Assembly: GCA_009823505.1 (NCBI GenBank)
Contig: VZQC01005901.1
Coordinates: 322,514 to 386,513, forward strand
Length of the DNA stretch: 64,000 bases
From: Rhizomys pruinosus
Lineage: Eukaryota > Chordata > Mammalia > Rodentia > Spalacidae
Direction: 5' to 3'
Shown in pieces: positions 13,656-23,811 of the stretch. Position 1 is the stretch's first letter. Each line of letters starts with the position of its first letter. A model generated the notes under the pieces. The model searched no databases and was not told the origin of the DNA. It was given only the letters and a program-made list of their open reading frames with translations. A program made the position numbers and the translations under genes.

Positions 13656-13870
13656 GGGGCTGGAGAGATGGCTCAGCAGTTAAGAGCACTGACTGCTCTT
13701 ACAGAGGACCTGGGTTTGATTCCCAGCACCCACATGGCGGCTGAGAACCGTCTTTAACACCAGTTCTAGGGGAATCCGATGCCTTCTTCTGACCTCCACA
13801 GCATTGCATGACACGGGTGCACCAACCTACATGCAGACAGTACACTTATACACATAAAAAATAATAAATA
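13656..13870 (+). mobile_element. B2 SINE
   Basis: ggggctggagagatggctca at the start, gcattgcatgacacgggtgc in the tail region. Lacks the 17-bp internal duplication. Flanking aaaacccaact copies suggest a target-site duplication. Confidence 0.92.
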
Positions 13871-14101
13871 AAAAACCCAACTCTTACCCCCAAACTGAAG
13901 AGTCTCTTTCCAACTACCTAGCTTTGACTCTCTTGTCTGGAGTGTGTTTACAAGAAAGAAAAGTGAATAAACAAACCTTAATTATTCTGAAAGTCTGGAA
14001 GTGGCATCCGTGCTCCACATCTCCACCTCTGGGGGGCACATATTATCAGGCAGCTCATAGATCATATCTCTGCTCCCCTCCAGGTTTACTCTTGCATCTG
14101 T

Positions 14102-14102
<1 letters not shown>

Positions 14103-14143
<41 letters not shown>
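14103..14143. repeat. (CA)n microsatellite
   Basis: About 18 CA units. Confidence 0.94.
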
Positions 14144-14144
<1 letters not shown>

Positions 14145-14414
14145 TTTCACACATGTGTACACTCCACATTGTGATTATCTGCATGGTATTGTAAGCACTC
14201 TTGCATAAGACATCTTCAATGGCTGGGTATCAGAGTATAAAGAATTGTCTCACATGATTTTGGAGACTGACACGTACAAGAATCCACAAAGCATGTTGGC
14301 AAAGATGGTCCAGGAATACTAATGCTTCAGTCTGAAGACCAGCAAGCCAGAGGCTGGGAAGGGCCAACGTTCCAGTTGAAGACCAAAGACAGGAAAAATA
14401 AAGACAGAATAAAT

Positions 14415-14600
14415 AATGGCTGGAAAGATGGCTTGGTGGATAAAGTGTCTGCTACACAAGCACGAGGACCTGAGTTTAGATCACCAACACTCATATAAAA
14501 GCTGCACATGGTGATCTGGGACTCTAGGGACAGATTCACTAGCATGTGCTGCCCATCTAAAGCATAGCACCATAGCCCAATGCAGACTTGTGGGTGGAAG
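14415..14600 (+). mobile_element. B4-like SINE
   Basis: ggctggaaagatggcttggt, then ctacacaagcacgaggacct, then a B1-like remnant (tgcacatggtgatctgggac). Diverged. Confidence 0.6.
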
Positions 14601-14697
14601 ATAAATATTTATTTTTGTGTGCTTCGATGATGTGGGTATTGTTTCTATGACACAGCATTATTGTAGCAGCAACCAATCACTCTAAGAGAAGAATGGC

Positions 14698-14904
14698 AAT
14701 TATTTTATTTTTTTTATTATGTGTATGTGTAGGGAGGGAGTGGGTTTGTGCGTGTGAGCTCAGTGCCCAAGGTAGCCAGAAAAATGATCTCCTGGAGTCT
14801 GTTACAGGCTGTTGTGAGCTGCCAACAAGGATGATAGGAATTGAACTCAGGTCCTCTGGAAGAGCACTGTATGGTTTTAACTATTGAGGTATCTTGTCAA
14901 CCCA
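14698..14904 (-). mobile_element. B3-like SINE, minus strand
   Basis: Reverse-complement B3 signature: tattatgtgtatgtg, gtgagctgccaacaaggatg, ggaattgaactcaggtcctc, tcttgtcaaccc end. Confidence 0.7.
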
Positions 14905-15221
14905 AGGATGGAAATCTTAGTGTGGCATCACTAGAAAAAAGGACAGGGTGTCTGATCACCTGGGGTCTCCACAGAGCAGTCATGCAATTCCACTCTGTAC
15001 ATGCCTTTTCTCCTCCGATGCGTCAGGAAGCACTGATTAAGGTCAAGTTTTCTTGAGTCCCCTTAGTCTCAGACACACGGGGGATGCATGTCTCCTCATT
15101 CTAGATTTGACTATATGCCAGGCCTGCCTACTTCCGCCCTCAGTTGACAGCTCTTAGAAAAGGCTGTCTCTGATCGTTTATGTATTCGTCTTAATAAGAG
15201 CTTGTGATATCTCATTGGTTA

Positions 15222-15535
15222 GGTATACATTCGTGTGTATATGCATGTGCACATGTATGCACATGCATGTGAAGACTAGAGGTCTATATAGGGTATCTAT
15301 CTCAGCCACTTTCTCCATCTAATATTTTTTGAGGCAGACTTCTCCCTGAACATGAAGCCCACCAATTAGCTCAGCTACTCAGAAAACTCCACAGATCCTC
15401 CTGTCCCTACTTCCCAGGGTTAGGAGTAGACATGTGTCACCATGCTGTTGTTTATGTAGATGTTGGGGATCCAAATTCAGTTCTTCATGCTTGCATGGCA
15501 AGCACTTCACTAAGTGAACCATCTCTTCAACCTCC
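15222..15535 (-). mobile_element. B4-like SINE, minus strand
   Basis: Degraded: ttgaggcagacttctccctg, ggttaggagtagacatgtgt, gcaagcacttcactaagtga. The promoter end carries accatctcttcaacc. About 300 bp upstream of the RXRG exon 2 donor-side boundary. Confidence 0.6.
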
Positions 15536-15841
15536 TAGACACTCATTATTAGGTTGAGAATAATGAAAGGGTTTCACAAACACCTCTGAGAGATACTGAA
15601 ATCACAGCTCTCAAGCCCACTAGGGTAATACCCTTGTAATCAGAGTCTTAGACCACAAGTTGTTGTGAGATCCCCCAGAGTACTCAACTTTAAGGCACAG
15701 ACAGGGAGGCCCTGTAAGACGGCAGGCTAGAGAGATGATCCAGTTGCTTCAGGAAGGCCATGGCGGTACCTGCTGAGGGCTCCAAGAATACCCTCAGGCT
15801 TTAAAGATGGCTGAACTATCTTAGAGAGAAAGAACACCTAC

Positions 15842-16089
15842 CTGAGAGCTGGGTGGGGCCACCAAATTGATTCCTGGAGGGGCTGCCAGTGCTCCTGAGG
15901 GTGGTCCCATGGCAGAAGTGATGACTCGATAGGGAGAGGCCAGAGCATTGAGGGGGGTCCCCACAGCACCCAGAGTCCGTGGGGCACTCACTGGGGTGTC
16001 TGTGTAGCTGGGGTGGCTGTCCATCGGCTTCCCTGTGGACAAGGCTGCCGATGGGCTCATGGATGTAGAGCCAGTGTGGCCGGGGGCGC
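15842..16089 (-). CDS. RXRG: RXRG coding exon 2 (A/B domain, residues 17-99)
   Basis: This 248-bp exon encodes most of the ligand-independent A/B (AF-1) region of RXR gamma. The acceptor is a pyrimidine-rich tract ending in ccacag (before 16089), and the donor is CAG followed by GTAGGT (15841 downward), so the exon starts in phase 1 and ends in phase 0. The peptide runs from [13 protein letters not shown] to [10 protein letters not shown] and is rich in Ser, Pro, Thr and Gly with no hydrophobic core, as expected of a disordered activation domain. It matches the RXR gamma A/B region family-wide, with a few conservative-looking substitutions against the mouse/human sequence I remember (for example Ala at residue 18). 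An open frame of 146 codons on the opposite strand here is only the exon's antisense shadow. Confidence 0.97.
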
Positions 16090-17332
16090 CTGTGGAAAGA
16101 AGAGCACAGCTGATGAGGAATCGGGGAGGCCCAGACGGGGTGCCTGTGGAGACAGAGGCCCAGCCCACCTCTGACTCATTTCCTGTATCCTTCCCCTCCT
16201 CTTGGGTACCCTTGCAAACCTCGGCTGCTTATACCTACACCAAGCTAGTAGTAAAAAGGCCAGGAAAGCTCAGGGATAGGAGAAGGGCTAGCCTGGGACA
16301 GAGATGTCAGTGTGCCCCAGGAATCCACTGTAGGCTGAACTGGATACACAGCACGTGCCACAAGCGCACAGTTCGCAAGTGCACAGAGCCAAGCAGCCAA
16401 CAAGTCAGTGCCTGTGTGAGGAGCACAGCAAGCAGATGTCCAGACTTCACCAGACCTCCTACCTCAAGTTCATAGAGCTCAGAGAATCAGGGCAAGACTA
16501 CAGTCCATTCACACATATGCAAATTGGCTGAGCATGGCTTCATGGCCCCCGAAGCACAGGAAGACAAGTGTAGACAGGCTTGCATAAAGGAAGCTTACCA
16601 GAGAGAAGATGCAGCGGCTACTGCCTGTGGAAGGGGTTCTGGAAGGGTCGGTGCACAGCAGAGGGCCTGAGTGGTTATCATGAACCACTTCTCAGTCTGC
16701 TTGAACCCATGAGCTAACTCAAGATGAAAGTGAAGGGGGCCTTCCTGTCATTTTGAGAGCAAAGCATAGAATACTCTCTCCAGAGAAGAGAAATTATAAA
16801 CCACAAGATCTGCAAAATAGAGTCTAGAAAACACATCAGGGCAGCCCACCTCGAATTGTGGCCTGAGATCCCTGCAAAGAAAAGTGAAAAATTAGTGCCC
16901 TTTGGCTCGGCCATGAATCATGTTGCCCACAAGGGTAGAGAGAGAATATTGAATGGTCAGTGAATATGGTGAACAGGAGAAGCTGCCCAGTCCCAAACTC
17001 CTGCTGTGCTAAGCCAATATGGTCCTGAGCAGTAAGCCATGCACCTGACTACAACTATTCACTCAACAAACACTACAGTGTACCCACTACATGGGGACAC
17101 GCCCCTAAACCTTTGGGGGACACCCATGAGTGGGTAATCATAGTGTTAGAATAGGTGCAGGGAGCAACTTGCTTCCTTGAAGTCCTGGGTGTGAGCAGGG
17201 ACTGTCAGAAATATAACTGTGGAACTCTTCTCCAACAAAAATACCCACTGGAAAAATGTCTATCTGGAGTTTCTGTTGGTCCTTCTGCTTCCTTAGTTAA
17301 GCTATGCCTAAGGGAAGAAGTTACTCTAAGGT

Positions 17333-17515
17333 AGAGGAGATGGCTCAGCTGGTAAAGCCACCTACTGCCAAATCTGACAACCCAAATTCAACCTCTGAAA
17401 CCCACATAGTGGAAGAAGAGAGAACTGACTCTTGCAAGTTGTCTTCTGACATCCAAACATGCACCATGGCATGTACACCCACATCCCTCCATACACAACA
17501 AATAAGCAAATAAAT
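17333..17515 (+). mobile_element. B3-like SINE
   Basis: ggtagaggagatggctcagc, then aaacccacatagtggaagaa, then cttctgacatccaaacatgc and an AAAT tail. Confidence 0.7.
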
Positions 17516-17894
17516 ACCTGGAAAAATTCTGAAAGAAGTTACTCTCATATCCCAGGAACCTATGACCTTTTAGTCTCTCTACTGATGCAGTTTCAGCCTT
17601 TTGGAAATAATTCCTTTGTACAGTGAGATATTTAAGACCCTGTGTTCTAAGTAACAACAGAAAGATGAACCATAGGCTGTGAGCCCACTGGGCAATAGCA
17701 AAGGGGTTAAAGTTAACCAGCCAGACTTTCACTCTGTGTCTCAACAGAAACAGATATCTCCATAAAGTAACTAGTTTTATCCTGAGCCTGAGGCCCCCCG
17801 ACTTTTGTTTAAAATTAGCATTCTGAAGAAAACCATTCAAACTTTCTAAAAAGCAATACATTGATTTTAGAGAAAGACCAGGGGGTAAAGGTTC

Positions 17895-19048
17895 CTCATC
17901 ACTATCAACTTGACTGGATTTGGAATCATCCAGGAGACACGTCTCTGGGCGTCTCTGGGAGAGTGTTTCCAGGGAGGTTTGACTGAGGAGGGAAAAGCCA
18001 CCCCACGCTGGTGATGTCACCATCCCAGGAGCTGGGAGGTCTTCTGATCTGAATCTAAAGGGGACGGGGAGGCCAGGCTGGGGGCACACACCTTTCATCC
18101 CAGCATTTCTCCCTAAGACCCCTGAGGCTCCAGTGCCATAACATATGCAGAGCCAGGTGGATCTCTGTGAGTTGAAGGCCAACCTGCTCTACATAGTGTG
18201 TTCTGGGATAGCTGGGGCTGCAGGGAGTCCTAGTCACTAAAGGACCAAAAAATGCAGGGGAAGAAAAGCATCGGGTGAGCACCACCATCCTTTCCCTGCT
18301 TCTTGATCTGCTGAGAGGCGAGCAGGCAGCCTCTGCCACCATGCATGGGAGCTGCTCTGCTGCTTCTGTCTTCTACTGTCACCATGCATGGGAGCTGCAC
18401 TGCTGCATCTGTCTTCTGCCACCACCATGCATGGGAGCTGCTCTGCTGCTTCTGTCTTCTGCTGTCACCATGCATGGGAGCTGGTCTGCTGCATCTGTCT
18501 TCTGCCACCATGCATGGGATCTGCTCTGCTGCATCTGTCTTCTGCTGCCACCATGCATGGGAGCTGCTCTGCTGCATCTGTCTTCTGCTGTCACCATGCA
18601 TGGGAGCTGCTCTGCTGCATCTGTCTTCTGCTGCCACCATGCATGGGAGCTGCTCTGCTGCTTCTGTCTTCTGCTGTCACCATGCATGGGAGCTGCTCTG
18701 CTGCATCTGTCTTCTGCTGCCACCATGCATGGGAGCTGCTCTGCTCCTTCTGTCTTCTGCTGTCACCATGCATAGGAGCTGCTCTGCTGCATCTGTCTTC
18801 TGCTGCCCCATGCATGGGAGCTGCTCTGCTGCTTCTGTCTTCTGCTGCCACCATGCATGGGAGCTGCTCTGCTCCTACTGTCTTCTGCTGCCACCATGCA
18901 TGGGAGCTGCTCTACTGCTTCTGTCTTCTGCTTCATGAACTAAGTCCCCTGAATTGTGAGCCAAAGGAAATTCTTCCTCCTTTCAGCTGTTTCTTCCCAC
19001 ATATTTTGTCATGGCAAGGAGACAAGGAACTAATATATCAATTACAAA
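17895..19048 (+). mobile_element. Dispersed retroelement interrupted by a B1 and expanded by a minisatellite
   Basis: The left arm starts catcactatcaacttgactg (17898) and the right arm has gaattgtgagccaaaggaaa and tttgtcatggcaaggagaca (18.95-19.03 kb), the two ends of a rodent dispersed repeat I recall but cannot name with certainty. A B1 (18066-18256, plus strand) with about 35 extra bases in its middle and a 14-copy tandem array (18337-18935) sit between the arms. The long open frames here, up to 264 codons on the minus strand and 225 on the plus, are by-products of these repeats. Confidence 0.55.
18337..18935. repeat. 43-bp minisatellite, 14 copies, each containing ATGCATGG
   Basis: ATGCATGG or close variants begin at 18341, 18384, 18427, 18470, 18510, 18553, 18596, 18639, 18682, 18725, 18768, 18810, 18853 and 18896: period 43 with one 40-bp and one 42-bp unit. 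Each unit reads accatgcatgggagctgctc followed by a CTGC/TTCTGTC-rich stretch. As 43 is not a multiple of 3 and no unit has a stop in any plus frame, all three plus frames stay open. Confidence 0.97.
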
Positions 19049-19344
19049 GGATGCTCTCTCTATAAAAATTGTGGAAATCAGTATGAAATAGATGATGTTC
19101 AAGACACAATGACATGCACAAATATAAATGTAGATATTGAAGACTGGTATGAGCTGTTTCAAAGATAATAATGAGAGAATACCATGACGGCGATTGGAAA
19201 TTTAAAGCATATTGTTACCGTTACAAGTAAATATGAAGGCAGTTCAGCTATAAAGTGCAATGGTAGGAACAATTCTTTGTTGACAAAGAATGAAATAGTG
19301 AATTCATGTCCGGTTTTCAATGGTCTTTAGAAAGAGGCTTACAG

Positions 19345-19500
19345 GACAGGGGTGGTAAGACAGCTCTGTGAGTAAGAGTGTTGGCCACCAATAGTCTTGA
19401 CAATTTAGTTCAATCTTCCGCACCCACATGGAGGAAGGAGGGAATCTACCCCCACAGGCTATATTCTGACCTACACACATGTGTCATGGTACCTGTATCA

Positions 19501-19544
<44 letters not shown>

Positions 19545-19570
19545 CACACATAAATAAATAAATTTAATTT
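19345..19570 (+). mobile_element. B3-like SINE with (CA)n tail
   Basis: ggggtggtaagacagctctg, cttccgcacccacatggagg, then 20 or so CA units (19499-19542) and an AAAT tail. Confidence 0.7.
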
Positions 19571-20686
19571 CAAATTTTTTTAGATGTGGTTTACTTCTAA
19601 TGAGTTACTGACCCAGAAAAGGTAGTCAATATATAACCACTTTTCAAAAGTAAAATTGAACTCAGAGACAAATGCATCTTACACAAATGCTTTTTGGAAC
19701 CCTGTCCCTCACAGTGGACCCGGGAGTTCTTGGAAATAAACAGCCTTGCTTTTAGCAAAGATGAAGGAACAATGACTTATCTGATAAGCATGTTTCTCAA
19801 TGGAAGATTAGTCCATTCTCCATATATGAAATCAAGGCCACTGTACACTTTTACCAGCCTCTCCTTCCTCCTCCTTTCAAACTCACATGGGCACTGCAGC
19901 CTACACTGAAAGGCAACACGGCATTTCAGGAACTTAATTGTCTTGTCTTTTCTTTTCCTTCTTTACCAAGCCCTTTGACTGAGCTATGAATAAGAATTTT
20001 TTTTAAATCAACAGGTTCCTCTTTTCAGCAGACAGGAGATGGTGGTCTAGCTCCTTTTGAAAGATGAGTGCTATTTATTGTGTGTTAATCTGCCCAGGAT
20101 GTGCCTCACCAAAATCTGAAGTCCAGTTTCTCTCTAATGTCCCTCCAGTCTTGAGCTTCTCTGTGAGTTAAATGTACCTGTCCCTCTAAAACTCAACTTG
20201 AAACATCAGACAGATGGCTAAGTTTATCGCACTGGCTGAGGGCAGGGACCCTGCCATGTGGGCCTTGTTAGGAGCTATTTGGCAAGTGTATCTTGAGATA
20301 CTGAGTGTCACCAGAAACCAAACTTGAGGCAGGAATTTGTAGAGAATGGAGCACTATCCTGATCTCCAAACTTGCTACACATTACGGCGCTACAGCCTCA
20401 GGGGTACAGCCTCATGGAGAAGACACAAGCTCTAGAGTCAAAATGCCCCAGGTTGAACTCCAGGCTCCACTTTCTAGCCATGTGGACTTTTTCCTTTAAA
20501 CAACTGAAATTTATTTTATCATAGTTCTGGAGGCTGAAAGTCCAACATCAGTGTGTGGATGTGGTTGCTGAATCTTGTTTCCTTGCTTTGCGAATGAACT
20601 TCTTGCTGTATTCTCTTCCTGTGCTGGGCCAGGGCTTTCTTCCTCTTCTTAGAACCTAAATCCTGTTGGATTAAGAGTCCACCCTT

Positions 20687-20788
20687 GGGGGCTAGAGAGA
20701 TGGTTTAGCAGTTAAGAGCACCAACTGCTCTTGCAGAGGACCTGGGTTAGATTCCCAGCACCCACATGGCAGCTAAGAACCGTCTCTA
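20687..20788 (+). mobile_element. B2 SINE, 5' half of a B2/B1 chimera
   Basis: gggggctagagagatggttt to ctaagaaccgtctctaa, i.e. the promoter half of B2, breaking off where the body should continue. The next base begins a full-length B1. Confidence 0.9.
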
Positions 20789-21010
20789 AGCTGGGCGTGG
20801 TGGTGCATACCTTTAATCCCAGCACTTGAGAGGCAGAGGCAGGTGGATCTCTGTGAGTTCAAGGCCAGCCTGGTCTACAGAGTGAGTTCAAGGCCAGCTG
20901 GGGTTATTGGAAGACCTTGTCTCAAAAAGAAAGAAAGAAAGAAAGAAAGAAGGAAGGAAGGAAGGAAGGAAGGAAGGAAGGAAGGAAGGAAGGAAGGAAG
21001 GAAGGAAGGA
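20789..21010 (+). mobile_element. B1 SINE with AAAG/GGAA tail, 3' half of a B2/B1 chimera
   Basis: gctgggcgtggtggtgcata through cttgtctcaaaaag, followed by AAAG units and about 15 GGAA units (20950-21009). The 9-bp tccaccctt lies before the B2 half (20678-20686) and after the tail (21011-21019), so the duplication brackets the composite and not either half alone. Confidence 0.9.
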
Positions 21011-21627
21011 TCCACCCTTACAGTTATGGAGACTTGAGACAGGAATATGACTTCTCTTTTGGACTGCATGGATTGAGATAACCATGGGTTTTGATATTGA
21101 ATTTTCCAAGTGGCTAGCTTGTAAATAGCTATTGTCATGAGTCCAAAGTGTTCCTCCATCATGGCAGCCACACCAATGCCTTCTCTGGGCACCCTCATAT
21201 AAACTCATAATTCAAACGGACGCACAGGTCCTCTGCGATGACTTCTCTTCAGAATTCCTGGTGCCCTACCAGTGCCCCCAAACTCCTTTCTCTAAACCAG
21301 ACTTGTCTAGCCTGCGACCTATGGGCCACAGACCTCCTAGGAGCTCTGTGAATGTGTCCCAACACCTTTATAAACCACAAAGTCAGGTCACAATGTCAGA
21401 AAGTTGGACAGCCCTGCTGTAAACAATCGTCATGGTACCTAGCACTGAGCCTGGAACATGGGAGATGCTCAAAATGGGATTTGTTGACCATAATATTTTG
21501 TTCATTATATATAACTAGATATATAATGTATGATTACCAACAGAAATTATTTGTGTAACATATCAATGGCTATGAGAGCCAAAGTCTGTAGAATCTCTGA
21601 ACGGCAAAGGAAGTGCGTGAGTGTGAA

Positions 21628-21676
<49 letters not shown>

Positions 21677-21735
21677 AGAAATGGAAGAAGAGAAAAGAGG
21701 AGGAGGGAAAAGAAAAGAAAAGGAAATAGATACTT
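21628..21735. repeat. (GA)n tract grading into GGAA/AAAAG purine tract
   Basis: Roughly 22 GA units then about 60 bp of irregular purines, giving over 100 nearly uninterrupted purines on the plus strand. Confidence 0.94.
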
Positions 21736-22324
21736 ATTAAGAAAGCGAAAAGAGAAGCTGGGCACTAAGAAGTACAGAATTCTTCCCAAGGTAAGGACGT
21801 TGCCTAGCAACCACGTCTTCAGCCAATAAAAGTGAAATGTCAAGCCTGCAATCTTTCTGACTGGCCAGACAAGGGAGCAAATGGCTTGATGTGTCCACCC
21901 CTTTGCTGCCGTGCCAGGCTGAAGAGTTTGTTTTCCTCCTGGCATCGCTCTTCGGGAGGGCATGGATACTTTTCATGAGCCACTGATAATGGCTAATGCC
22001 CACCCGTGGGGAAGGGAACAGGTTCTCAGAACAGGATTCTCCACGTGAAGCCAGGAGAGCATCCTGGGGCCCTGTCCCACTCTGGTCTCTCCCACGGTGA
22101 ATCACACTCCCAAGCCTGCTTCCTTCATTCCAGTAAGATATTGTGCCTAAGCTGACAATGAGAATATTCAATGCCTGGCTTGTTCTTTGTCTAAGAAAAA
22201 ACTTACACATCCTTCCCCTACTTGGCTCTGAATGCACAGGCAGGCTGCTGAGCAAGTTTGGCAGGGGACTGCCGAAGAAAGGCTTTAATTGACACTTTCA
22301 TGTCATCTCCTCTCCTGAATAACA

Positions 22325-22455
22325 ACAGTAGCTAATATTATTATTATATAATAATATAACATTATTATATGCTCATATAATATTATATGAGCAGTTGCTA
22401 TGAGCCAGACACAGCTCTCAACACTTTATATGCATTAACTCACCTTGTGCTGACT
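22325..22455 (+). repeat. MIR-like relic containing a 24-bp perfect palindrome
   Basis: cagtagctaatatta and tgagccagacacagctctca and tatgcattaactcacc follow MIR order. The palindrome at 22370-22393 has half-site tgctcatataat. Confidence 0.55.
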
Positions 22456-23045
22456 GTACTTGGTACCTTTTTCTTTTAGAAATTAAAAAAGAATTATTAG
22501 TGCATATTCACTGTATAGGCTGATGGGCTTCATTGTGGATTTCTCATGCATGTGTATCACATAGTTTGGAGCCAATCCTTGTCCCTAGTTGTGCAGATGT
22601 GAGGCCCGGGAGACAGTATGACCAAATAACCAGAAGAGGACAAGGCATTTGAGTCCAGGGAAAAGTAGCAGATCCAGAGATTAATCGCAGTCCTTCCATG
22701 TGTATAACTGTGGCTTCCAGCGTTTTCCTGCAACAGTCTTTTCCAGCCCCTTCTGGAATCCAGTCCTGGCCTCTCTCCAGATCTTGATCCTGAGCCCATC
22801 TGACAGGATGCTCCCATCCTACTCCAAACCCTCACGGTTCAAACTTCAGCCCTGAGTCTCTTCTGCAGGGACTTCCCTAGACACAATAGATGAGTTGCCT
22901 CATACTGGGATTTGCTAAGCTAGTTCTCTTCTGTTTGAATGGTTGGTTATTGGCATTTTCCAAAACACTTCCACATGAATGTTTGGGCTGGATAGGAAGG
23001 TGTTTTATACCCATTTGACTGGTCCAAAGTTGGATATCTTTTTAA

Positions 23046-23530
23046 AAAATGTTTATTGTTATTTTTTTATTTTATGTGTATATTGCCTGCCTGTGTGTAA
23101 GTGACCCTGTGTCATGCAACGCCTGCAGAGGCCAGAAGAAGGCATTGAATCCCCAGGAACTAGAGTTACAGATGGTTATTAGATGCCATCTGGGTGCTGG
23201 GAATCGAACCCAGATCCACTGCAAGAGCAGTCTATGCTCTTTTTTTTCCTTTTTTTTTTTGAGACGGGGTCTCCCTGTAGCCCCAGCTGACCTGGAACTT
23301 ACTCTATAGACCAAGCTGGCCTTGAACTCACAAAGATCTGTCTGCCTCTGCCTCAAGTGCTGGTATTAAAGGCATACACCACCACATCCAGGTTATAGAT
23401 GGTTCTTAGCTGCTATGTAGGTGCTGGGAATTGAACCCAGGTCCTCTGCAAGAGCAGTTGGTGCTCTTAACCTCTGAGCCATCTCTCCAGCCCCCAGTCT
23501 CTTAACCTTTGAGCTAAGCCTCCAGTCCCA
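23046..23530 (-). mobile_element. Nested minus-strand SINEs: B3 broken by B1 and a B2 fragment
   Basis: B3/B2 body 23046-23240 (attttatgtgtatattgcct, gggtgctgggaatcgaaccc) stops at gagcagtctatgctc. A minus-strand B1 follows (23241-23393, gagacggggtctccctgtag), then a B2 promoter-half fragment (23394-23491, ccatctctccagcccc), then a last stub, cttaacctttgagctaagcc, which completes the first element. Confidence 0.75.
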
Positions 23531-23656
23531 AAGCTGGCAATCTTAACAGATATGGACAACAAGCTATGAGACAGGAGACTGCCAGTGAGTGGGGATCAGA
23601 AGTGCTTGCTGGTTTCGTCAAAGAAGAGGAAATTGTCTAAGTAAAGAACATAGAAA

Positions 23657-23811
23657 GCCGGGCGTGGCAGCACACGCCTTTAATCCTAGCACTTGGGAGG
23701 CAGAGGAAGGGCGATCTTTGGAGTTCAAGGCAGCCTGGCTACCGAGTGGAGTTCCAGGACAGCTGGCTACAGGGGACCCTGTCTCGAAAGACCAAAAAAA
23801 AAAAAAAAAAG
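23657..23811 (+). mobile_element. B1 SINE with an unusual density of small deletions
   Basis: gccgggcgtggcagcacacg at the 5' end is intact, but the body lacks single bases at many places (ggcagcctggctaccgagtg in place of the usual ggccagcctggtctacagag). It ends agaccaaaaa. Copies of aaagaacatag flank it as a target-site duplication. Confidence 0.85.

Larger units (their letters stand above)
5285..15841 (-). other. RXRG: RXRG intron 2
   Basis: About 10.6 kb between exon 2 (GTAGGT donor) and exon 3 (cttatag acceptor). It is about half SINEs, including a three-level nest at 6.4-7.5 kb. Mostly unique stretches are 5285-6350, 7670-7970, 8460-8870, 9615-10680 and 11510-13070. The gamma-2 isoform starts translation in exon 3, so an internal promoter could lie in one of these unique stretches. 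I cannot identify a TATA box, CpG island or alternative first exon with any confidence. Confidence 0.9.

Noticed and set aside
16035..16475. 146-codon plus-strand open frame
   Set aside because: Antisense of RXRG exon 2 and its flanking intron; no recognisable domain.
17388..18182. 264-codon minus-strand open frame, the longest in the window
   Set aside because: It crosses a B3-like SINE, unique sequence, a dispersed-repeat arm and a B1. No domain or conserved motif is seen, and it overlaps repeats on both ends.
18337..18935. CRISPR-like array
   Set aside because: Regular 43-bp units with no unique spacers in a mammalian genome; it is a minisatellite. The same reasoning applies to the 44-bp array at 63684-64000.
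18275..19065. Overlapping plus-strand ORFs of 166-225 codons (and minus-strand ones) rich in repeated MHGSCSAASVF-like words
   Set aside because: They are different frames of the 43-bp minisatellite; a repeat unit without stops produces them automatically.
21300..21420. Possible hAT-type DNA transposon relic (cctatgggccacagacctcc, gaatgtgtcccaacaccttt)
   Set aside because: Resemblance to a transposon consensus is from memory and too diverged to call without a repeat-library search.
21530..21829. Open frames rich in Arg/Glu or Leu/Ser
   Set aside because: Translations of the GA purine tract.
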